64,000 bases of DNA from Eggerthella sp. YY7918 (lineage in GTDB: Bacteria; Actinomycetota; Coriobacteriia; Coriobacteriales; Eggerthellaceae), in the NCBI RefSeq assembly GCF_000270285.1, contig NC_015738.1, forward strand, positions 1,860,001 through 1,924,000, in the 5' to 3' direction. The notes under the pieces were generated by a model, which was not told where the DNA came from, ran no database searches, and saw only the letters and a list, made by a program, of their open reading frames with translations. The translations under genes were made by a program, and so were the position numbers. The stretch's first letter is position 1, and the number at the start of each line of letters is the position of its first letter. Below, one piece after another: positions 32,550 through 40,586 of this stretch.

Positions 32550-33749
32550 CTATTCCATCACGCGAGGCAGCGCGTCAATAAAGGCGCGAACGTCCTCTTC
32601 GGTGGTAAACCGACCCATTGAAATGCGCAGGGCTCCCAGCGCACGATCCGCGTCGATATCAAGCGCCTGCAGCACGTGGCTCGGCTCAAGCGAATGTGAC
32701 GCGCAGGCCGACCCGCCCGACACACCAAATCCCAGGGCATCAAGACGCAAAATGAGCGTCTCGCTTTCATGCCCGTGCACCATCACGTGAACGATGTTCG
32801 GCAGAAACTGCTCACTTCCCCTATCGACGTTCACCGTCGCCTCAACACCCTGCATGCGAGCACACGCTGCATATAATTCATCGCGCAGCGCGCGCAGCCG
32901 CTTCGCCTCGTCCTTTTGCGCTTCAACGACAGCGCGTACGGCCGCTGCATATCCCACCGCTCCGGCAACGTTTTGCGTGCCGCTGCGTCTGCCGCCCTCT
33001 TGGCCGCCGCCAAGCGCCTGGGCTTCAAACGGCACGCGCGCCTTCAGATACAGTACACCGACCCCTTTAGGGCCACCCACCTTATGGGCCGAAAACGAAG
33101 CGGCATCGACATCCCACGCCTCCATCTGCACGGGCACTTTACCAAGCGCCTGCACAGCATCGGTGTGAAAGAATGCTCCCGCTTCGTGCGCGGCGCGCGC
33201 AAGCTCGGCGATGGGATGCACGCTTCCCACTTCGGAATTCGCAGCCTGAATGGAAACGAGTACGGTGTCGGCGTCAAGCGCACGCTCAAGCGCGCTCACT
33301 TCGATAAAACCTTGGCGATTCGGCTTAAGACGCGTCACGCGAAAACCCTGCGCCTCAAAACGTTTTGCGGGCGCAAGCACCGCATCGTGCTCGACCGCCG
33401 AAACGATGACATGGGGAACGAAATCGCCGGCGCCACTCCGGCGACGCTCGGCGGTAGCGGCGTGCGCGATGCCGAACAGAGCCGCGCCATCGGCTTCGGT
33501 GGCACCTGATGTGAAGATAATCTCGTCGGGGCGTCGTGCGCCTAGGTCGCGAGCAAGTGATTTGCGCGCCTGCTCAAAGGCCGCAAACGCCGCGCGTCCC
33601 GGGCTGTGCAACGAGTTCGCGTTGCCGCCGACAGCCAGATTCATAACGCCCGGCACCCCAAAAGGAGCCATCGCATCTGCAGCCTCCTCGCACAAAGGCG
33701 CGGTAGCCGCATAGTCAAGGTATACATAGGTGGAAGGATCAAACGCCAT
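32550..33749 (-). CDS. Cysteine desulfurase (NifS/IscS type)
   Basis: PLP enzyme of 399 residues that removes sulfur from cysteine for Fe-S cluster or tRNA sulfur modification. The PLP lysine lies in SAHKVGGPKGVG, preceded by the FHTDAVQ motif and followed by GGGQEGGRRSGTQN. The persulfide cysteine is in SGGSACASHSLEPSHV, a short-loop form of the IscS group. No iscU or thiI/mnmA partner is adjacent. It lies 12 bases upstream of no gene in the same run except the PHP gene, 60 bases downstream. Confidence 0.93.
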   Translation of the reverse strand: MAFDPSTYVYLDYAATAPLCEEAADAMAPFGVPGVMNLAVGGNANSLHSPGRAAFAAFEQARKSLARDLGARRPDEIIFTSGATEADGAALFGIAHAATAERRRSGAGDFVPHVIVSAVEHDAVLAPAKRFEAQGFRVTRLKPNRQGFIEVSALERALDADTVLVSIQAANSEVGSVHPIAELARAAHEAGAFFHTDAVQALGKVPVQMEAWDVDAASFSAHKVGGPKGVGVLYLKARVPFEAQALGGGQEGGRRSGTQNVAGAVGYAAAVRAVVEAQKDEAKRLRALRDELYAACARMQGVEATVNVDRGSEQFLPNIVHVMVHGHESETLILRLDALGFGVSGGSACASHSLEPSHVLQALDIDADRALGALRISMGRFTTEEDVRAFIDALPRVME

Positions 33750-33761
33750 TGTTTACACCCC

Positions 33762-34460
33762 TTACGCATTCACCACAGCAGCGAGACGTGCCGCTTCGGC
33801 AGCGTCGCGCACGGCTACAAGGGCGCAAGCGGGATCGTCGGCGGCGAACACCGCGTTGCCGCACACAAGCACATCGGCGCCGGCGGCCGCCACGCGCGGA
33901 GCGGTTGCGACCCCGATTCCTCCATCCACCTGGATAAGCGGTGCGACACCGGCCGCGCGGGCCATCTTTGCAATACGCGCAACCTTATCCTCGCTGCCTT
34001 CGATATAGCCCTGTCCCGAAAAACCGGGTTCCACACTCATCACAAGTATCATATCCACATCCGGCATCACCGGTTCAAGCACAGCGATGTCGGTTTTCGG
34101 CTTCACGCTGACCGCAGCCTTTACACCCGCTTCACGGATGGTTGCAAGCGCACAAGCAAGCTCTTCTGCGTTGAGCACTTCCGCATGCACCGTCACGGAA
34201 TCGGCCCCCGCCTCAAGAAACCACGGCAGCTGCTCAAGCGGATTCGTAATCATCAGATGAACGTCAAGCGGCAGCGCCGTGGCGCGTTTAAGCTGCTTGA
34301 CCACCGGTACGCCCATGGTCAAATTGGGAACAAAATGCCCATCCATGACATCGACGTGCACATAGCCCGCACCTGCCTGCTCGATGAGCGCGATGTCGCG
34401 CCCGAGGTTCATGAAATCAGCTGACAGAATGGACGGCGCAATTTTTACCGGTTCAAACAT
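33762..34460 (-). CDS. rpe: Ribulose-phosphate 3-epimerase
   Basis: Interconverts ribulose 5-phosphate and xylulose 5-phosphate in the pentose phosphate pathway. TIM-barrel protein of 232 residues with IAPSILSADF, HVDVMDGHFVPNLTMG, DVHLMITNP, MSVEPGFSGQ and VDGGIGVATAP, including the catalytic Asp pair and the metal His residues. The ATG at 34460 has AAAGGG upstream; the open frame continues but without family sequence. It is 12 bases from the cysteine desulfurase gene. Confidence 0.96.
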   Translation of the reverse strand: MFEPVKIAPSILSADFMNLGRDIALIEQAGAGYVHVDVMDGHFVPNLTMGVPVVKQLKRATALPLDVHLMITNPLEQLPWFLEAGADSVTVHAEVLNAEELACALATIREAGVKAAVSVKPKTDIAVLEPVMPDVDMILVMSVEPGFSGQGYIEGSEDKVARIAKMARAAGVAPLIQVDGGIGVATAPRVAAAGADVLVCGNAVFAADDPACALVAVRDAAEAARLAAVVNA

Positions 34461-34641
34461 GATGCACCCTTTCTCGATTGGTGCCATTCTAGCGCAAGGC
34501 ACACGCACTGTTCTTCGCCACCTGCGCAGGCGGCGAAAAACACACGGTCGCAGTGTGGGGTACGGTTGAAGTGCGGAATTGCGCGGATAGCAACGCTTGC
34601 GCTGCTCTATAATAGCGACAACCACCATGAAGGAGGCGCCT

Positions 34642-35124
34642 GTGGCATCAGCCTTAACGCACTTCACGTACAACACCCCCGTCGGACACATCACCATCGC
34701 TTCAAACGGTACGGCGATTACCGAAATCGCTTTTGGCGTACGAACGCTTGCGGGAGAAAAGCGCGCCACCGAACTGACCAACCGCGCAGCCAATCAGTTG
34801 CAGGAGTACTTCGCTGGCAAACGGCGCACGTTTGATCTTCCTCTCGCACCCGCCGGAACCGACTTCCAAAAGCGAGTGTGGACCGCACTGAAGGACATCC
34901 CCTACGGCCAGACCTGCTCGTATAGCGACATCGCCGCAGCTATCGGCAACCCCAAAGCGTGCCGTGCGGTCGGGGGCGCCAACAACAAAAACCCCCTTCC
35001 CATCGTCGTTCCCTGCCATCGCGTCGTCGGAGCAAACGGTGCGCTGGTCGGCTATGGTGGAGGCGTGAAGATAAAAACATTTCTGCTCGATCTTGAACGA
35101 AAAACTTTAGAACAATCCCGGTAG
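34642..35124 (+). CDS. ogt: Methylated-DNA-protein cysteine methyltransferase
   Basis: Suicide repair enzyme that takes alkyl groups from O6-methylguanine. The 160 residues contain the helix-turn-helix YSDIAAAIGNPKACRAVGGA and the acceptor PCHRVVG, with Cys125. I chose the GTG at 34642 because AAGGAGG is five bases upstream; the in-frame ATG at 34627 contains that site. The membrane fusion gene starts 21 bases after the stop codon and is probably co-transcribed. Confidence 0.93.
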   Translation: MASALTHFTYNTPVGHITIASNGTAITEIAFGVRTLAGEKRATELTNRAANQLQEYFAGKRRTFDLPLAPAGTDFQKRVWTALKDIPYGQTCSYSDIAAAIGNPKACRAVGGANNKNPLPIVVPCHRVVGANGALVGYGGGVKIKTFLLDLERKTLEQSR

Positions 35125-35145
35125 AAAGGTAAGCCTCAACGCACT

Positions 35146-37170
35146 ATGAACGTCTACGTTTCCAATATCGTGCTTGCAGCGATTTCATTTCCGCTGCTCG
35201 CGCTTTTTATTACGCTGCCCTACATGATCTATCAGTACCGCAAGTTCGGCTCTATTCCGTGGTTGCGCACGCTTATCGTCTACTCGTTTGTGTTCTATCT
35301 GTTGTGCGCGTATTTCCTCGTGCTGCTACCGCTGCCCGAAGATCGTTCGGCACTCGTGTCCTATGCCCAAACACCGCAGCTTGTGCCGTTCAACTTCATG
35401 CGCGAGTTTCTGGCTCAAACCACGTTTTCGCTCACCGCACCCGTCACCTGGCTCGCCACCCTACGTGATCCGTATATATACGAAGCGCTGTTCAACGTAT
35501 TGCTTCTGGTGCCGCTGGGCATGTATTTGCGCTACTACTTTCGTCGCACCTGGTGGCAGACGCTTATCATCGGCTTTCTGGTCACGCTTTCCTTCGAACT
35601 TTCGCAGCTCACGGGACTGTGGGGCCTCTACGAACATCCCTACCGCCTGTTCGACGTTGACGATTTGATCATGAATACGCTCGGCGCCATGGTGGGCTTT
35701 TGGATGGTCGGACCGGCCATGCGTGTCTTGCCCGACATACGCTTGGTTAACGAGGAAGCGCGCGAAGCGGGTATGCGAGCAAGCGTGACGAAACGGCTCC
35801 TTTCCTTTGTGATTGACGTGATAATACAGCTCGCCCTTGTTGCCCTGGTGGGATTCGTGAGCGTCTTGATGGGCCTGCCGGAATGGCTTGAGGCGCAAGG
35901 TGTGCCGCGCGGTACGATTGCGCAGGGTATCGAACTTGTGCTCCTCGTGTGCGTGTTTGTGATAACGCCGTGCCTCACCCGCGGCCAAACACTCGGCCAG
36001 AAACTGCTGAAACTGCGTATCGTACGCTCCGACGCCTCGCAGGCGCGGTGGTATCAGTACCTTGCGCGCTATGGTCTTTTATTCCTTATGGCGTGGGCGC
36101 CGTTTGCAGTCCTCTTCGGCGTGTTCACGCTTGACTATTCGCAGGCAACCGAATTGAACACGGTAGCGGTGTTTGTCAGCGAACATCAAGAAGTTCTCTT
36201 TTTGCTCTGGCTGGTGATCATGACCGCCTGGGCGCTGTCGATCATCGTACGCGCCGTACGATCCTGGCGAATGAAACGCCCCTTCATTATGCTGAACGGC
36301 CTGATCAGCAATACGCGTGTCATGACCGAAGCGGGCGTGACGCACGAGCGCGAACGCCGTGCAGCACTGGACGTTGCCCAGGTGGCCGCTCTTGAACGCA
36401 TAATTGCCGAGGAAGGCACGCCCCTAGCCGAGCTTATGGAACAAGCCGGGCGCGCCGCCGCCGACGAGGTGCGTGCATGGGTACCCGATCCCGCGCCCAT
36501 CGTTGTGCTGGCAGGAGCCGGCAACAACGGAGGAGATGGTTGGGTGTGCGCCCGGGCACTTGCCGAGGCAGGATACCCGGTAAAACTGGTCGTACCCGAT
36601 TTGGCCGAACGCCTCAAAGCAGAACCCGCGCGTTCTACCGCTCTAGAAATATTCGCCGATGCAAGCGAGCGCAATCTCCCGCTGCATGTACTCGTCGCGC
36701 CCGATACCGATATCCTCACCGATGCGATTGATGGAGCCGAAGGCATTGTCGATGCTCTGCTGGGAACGGGTTTTTCGGGAAGCGACGTGCGCGAACCCTA
36801 CGCAAGCTGGATCGATGCCGCGAACCGTCGACGCTTCGAAGGTTCGCGCGGCAAAGGTCGCGGCCGGCACCGCAAGCGCGAACACCAACGCGGCGGTCAT
36901 GAGCGCATGCGCGCACGCGCACTTCCCGCCAAGGCAAAAGACGCGCCCTTTGCGCTTGCCATCGATGTTCCCAGCGGTCTTTCCGCCCAAGACGGCGCCG
37001 TGGCCCGACCCTGCTTCGCCGCAGATGAAACGGTGACGATGCTTGCATTCAAGCCGGGTCTTGCCCTTGACGCAACCACCCCATGGACGGGAGCCGTTAA
37101 GCTGGCCCCGCTCGTGGACATCAAGCCCTACCTTGAGCGTTTGTCCGCAAAACAGACAGATTCCCACTAG
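35146..37170 (+). CDS. VanZ-RDD-NAD(P)H-hydrate epimerase fusion protein
   Basis: Protein of 674 residues with three parts. Residues 1-200 are a VanZ-like membrane domain (YEALFNVLLLVPLGMYLRYY, FELSQLTGLWG and FDVDDLIMNTLGAMVG). Residues 210-380 are an RDD domain (RLLSFVIDV, then TLGQKLLKLRIV). Residues 400-674 match the YjeF_N epimerase that repairs damaged NADHX/NADPHX: LMEQAGRAAADE, GAGNNGGDGWVCAR (457-470), DALLGTG and IDVPSGL (606-612). The partner dehydratase domain NnrD, often fused to the epimerase, is absent. An Arg-rich stretch at 561-597 interrupts the epimerase. One uninterrupted frame supports a real fusion; no internal ribosome site near residue 392 was obvious. Confidence 0.85.
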   Translation: MNVYVSNIVLAAISFPLLALFITLPYMIYQYRKFGSIPWLRTLIVYSFVFYLLCAYFLVLLPLPEDRSALVSYAQTPQLVPFNFMREFLAQTTFSLTAPVTWLATLRDPYIYEALFNVLLLVPLGMYLRYYFRRTWWQTLIIGFLVTLSFELSQLTGLWGLYEHPYRLFDVDDLIMNTLGAMVGFWMVGPAMRVLPDIRLVNEEAREAGMRASVTKRLLSFVIDVIIQLALVALVGFVSVLMGLPEWLEAQGVPRGTIAQGIELVLLVCVFVITPCLTRGQTLGQKLLKLRIVRSDASQARWYQYLARYGLLFLMAWAPFAVLFGVFTLDYSQATELNTVAVFVSEHQEVLFLLWLVIMTAWALSIIVRAVRSWRMKRPFIMLNGLISNTRVMTEAGVTHERERRAALDVAQVAALERIIAEEGTPLAELMEQAGRAAADEVRAWVPDPAPIVVLAGAGNNGGDGWVCARALAEAGYPVKLVVPDLAERLKAEPARSTALEIFADASERNLPLHVLVAPDTDILTDAIDGAEGIVDALLGTGFSGSDVREPYASWIDAANRRRFEGSRGKGRGRHRKREHQRGGHERMRARALPAKAKDAPFALAIDVPSGLSAQDGAVARPCFAADETVTMLAFKPGLALDATTPWTGAVKLAPLVDIKPYLERLSAKQTDSH

Positions 37171-37189
37171 GAACCACGTTCAAAAAAGT

Positions 37190-37224
37190 GCCCTCCTTCC
37201 GGATCGGGGGTTCCGGAGGAGGGC
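37190..37224 (-). terminator. Hairpin with T-run downstream of gpsA
   Basis: On the minus strand GCCCTCCTCCGG pairs with CCGGAAGGAGGGC, one base bulged, followed by ACTTTTTTG. The T-run orientation fits termination of a transcript coming from gpsA through the 250-base spacer. It may also slow transcription from the + strand. Confidence 0.7.
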
Positions 37225-37476
37225 AAAAGGCAGTACGCACTGAGGAGAAGGGGAAGGTGCGCATGCTAGGCGGCCCGTCGGAGGTTGGAGAGAGAGGGGG
37301 TTCACACGAGAGACGAGACGGCGGGCCTCGATAGGTTGTCAGGGTCGAGCAAGTGCGAGGGTTACTCTACCTTTGACACCGTGCACGCACAAGATCATCT
37401 CCCCGACAGTAAAGCCCCGGTCAACTCTCTGTTGCCCGGTTGTAACGTCCGACACACTGTCGCGCGATCCCGCTTC
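37225..37476. other. Structured gene-free stretch; candidate small RNA or long 3' UTR
   Basis: About 250 bases between gpsA and its distal terminator, without a credible protein. It contains CCGGTCAAC (37417-37425) pairing with GTTGCCCGG (37431-37439) except for one mismatch, and AGGCGGCCCGTC (37268-37279) pairing with GACGGCGGGCCT (37317-37328) with an internal loop. A transcript ending at the 37190 terminator would be well folded. It matches no RNA family I can recognise (not SRP RNA, RNase P RNA, tmRNA or a T-box). Confidence 0.3.
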
Positions 37477-38478
37477 TTACAGACCGTAGAACTCCGTCGT
37501 CAGGGGGCGATTGATGAGAGTCTGCGCAAGGGCGCGCGGGTCGGCGCCTTCCCACACGACACTGCGCACCACATCGGTGATGGGCAGCTCCACATCGTAA
37601 CGCTCTGAAAGCGTCGCGATAGTTCTGCACGCAAGCGCCCCTTCCGCCACCATATGGGTCTGCGCCGTAAAATCATCGAGCGTACCGCCCGCAGCCACCA
37701 GTTCGCCGAAGCGGCGGTTGCGCGAATGCGGCGAGGTGCAGGTGGCAATAAGGTCACCCGTACCGGCCAACCCCATGCAGGTGAGCGCGTCTCCCCCGGC
37801 GCGCACCACCAGGCGGCTCATCTCGGCCAAGCCGCGCGTCATGAGCATGGCGGCCGTGTTGTCGCCAAAGCCAAGCCCATAGGACACGCCTACCGCAATG
37901 GCGATAACGTTCTTGAATGCCGCGCATAGTTCAACGCCGTTTACGTCGTCGCTCACGTAGGTTCTGAACGTTTCGGAAGCAAACATATCCCGGAAAAACA
38001 CGGCCGTCTCGTCAGAAGGCGAGGCGATAACCGTACCCGACGGCACACCTTTGACCACCTCTTCGGCATGGTTGGGTCCCGAAAGCACGGCAAGGCGGCT
38101 GGCGTTTCCCATCTCGGATTCAAACACTTCCACCGGCAAAAGCCCGCTTGATTCTTCAACGCCCTTTGAGCAGATGATGATCGGAAAATCGGCATCCACC
38201 ACATCGGAAAGCGCCCGAGCTACACCCCGCATGAGGTTCGAGGGCGTCACGATGACGGCAGCGCGCGCATACAGAAGGGCGTCTTTATACGAAAGCGTAG
38301 CGACGATGTTTTCAGACAGGGCGACATCGCTCAGATAACGTGGATTGCGATGCTCTGTATTGATGGTGTTCACGACCTCGGGCTTGCGAGCCCACAGCCC
38401 CACGTTGTGCCCATTGCCCGCTAGCACGTTCGCAAGCGCCGTCCCCCACGACCCTGCCCCGATGACCGCTATCTTCAT
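37477..38478 (-). CDS. gpsA: Glycerol-3-phosphate dehydrogenase [NAD(P)+]
   Basis: Reduces dihydroxyacetone phosphate to sn-glycerol 3-phosphate, the backbone for phospholipids. The 333 residues begin MKIAVIGAGSWGTALANVLA (dinucleotide-binding fold). They contain IICSKGVEE, LSGPNHAEEV, and the catalytic Lys region ELCAAFKNVIAIAVG with GLGFGDNTAAML and a GLAGTGDLIATC loop. Directly downstream of plsY, which uses its product. Full length. Confidence 0.96.
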   Translation of the reverse strand: MKIAVIGAGSWGTALANVLAGNGHNVGLWARKPEVVNTINTEHRNPRYLSDVALSENIVATLSYKDALLYARAAVIVTPSNLMRGVARALSDVVDADFPIIICSKGVEESSGLLPVEVFESEMGNASRLAVLSGPNHAEEVVKGVPSGTVIASPSDETAVFFRDMFASETFRTYVSDDVNGVELCAAFKNVIAIAVGVSYGLGFGDNTAAMLMTRGLAEMSRLVVRAGGDALTCMGLAGTGDLIATCTSPHSRNRRFGELVAAGGTLDDFTAQTHMVAEGALACRTIATLSERYDVELPITDVVRSVVWEGADPRALAQTLINRPLTTEFYGL

Positions 38479-38558
38479 ATCTATACCTTTCCACAGGTCG
38501 AACGTATAAGTCAGCGAGAGGCGTTGACCAGTTGCGACGGTCGTCAGACCGGCGCAAC

Positions 38559-39215
38559 CTATTTGCCAATTTTGCTTTCTTCACCAGCCATGAGTCGCTT
38601 GATGTTCGCGCGGTGAGCCCATACAACTGTAAGCGCCGCCATGGTGCAGAACGCCCAAGCCAGCCAATCGCCCCAGAAGAAATACAGCGCGAAGAACGGA
38701 CACGCGACCGCGGCGGCGATAGAGCCCACCGATACATGGCGCGTTATCACCACAAGTATGGCAAACAGCAGCAGCTCCAAACAGGCACCGACCCAGCCGA
38801 ATGTCACGAACAAACAACCCACGGCCACCGCAATACCCTTGCCGCCCTTGAATTTAAGCCAGGGACTGAAGATGTGGCCCCACGTGCAACCAAGAAACGC
38901 CAAACTCACTAAAAGGTTGTAGACGTTTGTCCCTGCATCGAGAGCAAGGCTCCCGTCCGACAGAAAGTTCCCCGCAATGCACCAGGCCAAAAGCCCTGAC
39001 AGCACGCCCTTTCCGAAGTCGAGCACAAACACCGCGGCACCGCCCGCCTTGCCCATGGTGCGCATGGCGTTGGTCGTGCCAATGTTGCCGCTGCCGTGCT
39101 CGCGCAGATCGGTGTGGTAAAACACCTTCGAAATGATGAGCCCCCACGGAATCGACCCCAGCAAAAAAGCCATAACGAATACGGCGACGGCCCAACCAAC
39201 AACCGACATCCCCAC
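38559..39215 (-). CDS. plsY: Glycerol-3-phosphate acyltransferase PlsY
   Basis: Integral membrane enzyme that transfers the acyl group from acyl-phosphate (made by PlsX) to glycerol 3-phosphate. The 218 residues show LLGSIPWGLIISK, the DLREHGSGNIGTTNAMRTMG motif, a KGGKGIAVAVG phosphate-binding loop and HRANIKRLMAGEE at the C-terminus, with five membrane spans. A GTG at 39215 is favoured by GAGAGG spacing; an ATG two codons later is the alternative. It lies 15 bases from der. Confidence 0.95.
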   Translation of the reverse strand: MGMSVVGWAVAVFVMAFLLGSIPWGLIISKVFYHTDLREHGSGNIGTTNAMRTMGKAGGAAVFVLDFGKGVLSGLLAWCIAGNFLSDGSLALDAGTNVYNLLVSLAFLGCTWGHIFSPWLKFKGGKGIAVAVGCLFVTFGWVGACLELLLFAILVVITRHVSVGSIAAAVACPFFALYFFWGDWLAWAFCTMAALTVVWAHRANIKRLMAGEESKIGK

Positions 39216-39230
39216 GTTTCTACCTCTCCT

Positions 39231-40547
39231 CTAGTCCTTCTTTTTAAACTTGAATCTAATCGGCGTGCCCACAAGATCAAAACTCTCGCGGATACGGTTT
39301 TCGAGAAAGCGTTCGAAATTATCGTTCACCAAGTCAGGACGATTGGCAAAAAACGTGAACTGCGGAGGACGCGTGGCCGTCTGCGTGACATACTTCATGC
39401 GCAGGATGGTCTTGCCCTTCGTCACCGTATGGCCCGTCTCGCGAATGCTCGCAAGCCAGGTGTTGAGTTTGTTGGTGGGAATGGTCTGGCTGAAGTTCTC
39501 GTACGCCGTGTTGATGGCCTCCCAAATGCGATCGACCTTTTTGCCCGTGAGCGCCGAGATGGCGATGACCGGCGCATAGCCCACAAACGTCATGCGATCG
39601 GCGATGCGTTCGCGGATATCGGCCTTCGCCTCGGGGCCTTCGATGAGATCCCACTTGTTCAGCACAATGACCATCGCGCAGCCGCGCTCGGCCGCGTAGC
39701 CCGCCACACGCTGATCTTGATCGGTCAGCCCAAGGGTGGAATCAATGACCAGCAGCGCCACATCGGCGCGATCGATCGCGCGCATCGCGCGCACAAATCC
39801 GTAGTATTCCACGTCCTGATCGATCTGGCTTTTACGGCGCAGACCCGCCGTGTCCACGATGGTGTAGCGCACGCCATCGTGCTCAACCGTCGTATCGATG
39901 GCATCGCGCGTGGTACCCGCCACATCGGATACGATGGAACGGTCGTTGTTGGTCATCTTGTTGGTGAGCGACGACTTCCCTGCATTCGGACGGCCGATGA
40001 TGGCCACGTTGATACCCGGCTCGTCATCGGCATCGCTCGGCAGTTCCACCATGCGCAGTTCTTCGACAACCGCGTCGAGCAAGTCCCCCGTGCCATGGCC
40101 GTGCAGCGACGACACCGGCCAGGGGTCCCCCAAGCCCAGCTGGTAGAACTCCCACAGCTCGTCGGTGCGATTGGGCGTGTCGAGCTTGTTCACCACCAAA
40201 AACACCGGTTTCGCCGTCTTGCGCAAGATGCGAGCAACCTCTTCGTCATCGGCATTGACGCCGGTTTTTCCGTCCACGATAAACACGATGACATCGGCTT
40301 CGTTCGCCCCGGCAAGCGCCTGGGTGCGGATGGAGCTTTGGAAGGCATCGTCATCGCCCATTTCAATACCGCCGGTATCGATGAGCTTGAATTCTACGCC
40401 GTTCCAGTCGGCGTTGTGGTACGAGCGATCGCGCGTAACGCCGCGCATCTCGTGAACAATGGCCTCGTCGGCCTGGGCTATGCGGTTTACGAAGGTGGAC
40501 TTGCCAACGTTCGGCCGTCCCACCACCGCAACGATTGGCAAGGGCAT
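39231..40547 (-). CDS. der: Ribosome-assembly GTPase Der (EngA)
   Basis: Double GTPase of 438 residues needed for 50S subunit maturation. Two G domains are visible, with P-loops GRPNVGKST (residues 10-18) and GRPNAGKSS (near 188), DTGG and DTAG switch motifs, and NKLD and NKWD specificity motifs. A C-terminal KH-like domain ends in FKFKKKD. Order der-plsY-gpsA is widely conserved. Confidence 0.97.
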   Translation of the reverse strand: MPLPIVAVVGRPNVGKSTFVNRIAQADEAIVHEMRGVTRDRSYHNADWNGVEFKLIDTGGIEMGDDDAFQSSIRTQALAGANEADVIVFIVDGKTGVNADDEEVARILRKTAKPVFLVVNKLDTPNRTDELWEFYQLGLGDPWPVSSLHGHGTGDLLDAVVEELRMVELPSDADDEPGINVAIIGRPNAGKSSLTNKMTNNDRSIVSDVAGTTRDAIDTTVEHDGVRYTIVDTAGLRRKSQIDQDVEYYGFVRAMRAIDRADVALLVIDSTLGLTDQDQRVAGYAAERGCAMVIVLNKWDLIEGPEAKADIRERIADRMTFVGYAPVIAISALTGKKVDRIWEAINTAYENFSQTIPTNKLNTWLASIRETGHTVTKGKTILRMKYVTQTATRPPQFTFFANRPDLVNDNFERFLENRIRESFDLVGTPIRFKFKKKD

Positions 40548-40586
40548 AATCGTATCCTTACAGGTTGGTTCGCGGTCAAACTCGCC

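Noticed and set aside
37225-37476. SRP RNA, RNase P RNA, tmRNA or T-box in the gpsA spacer
   Set aside because: None of the hallmark sequences (GGAA/GCAG loop, P4 core, tag peptide, T-box AGGGTGGNACC) was found.
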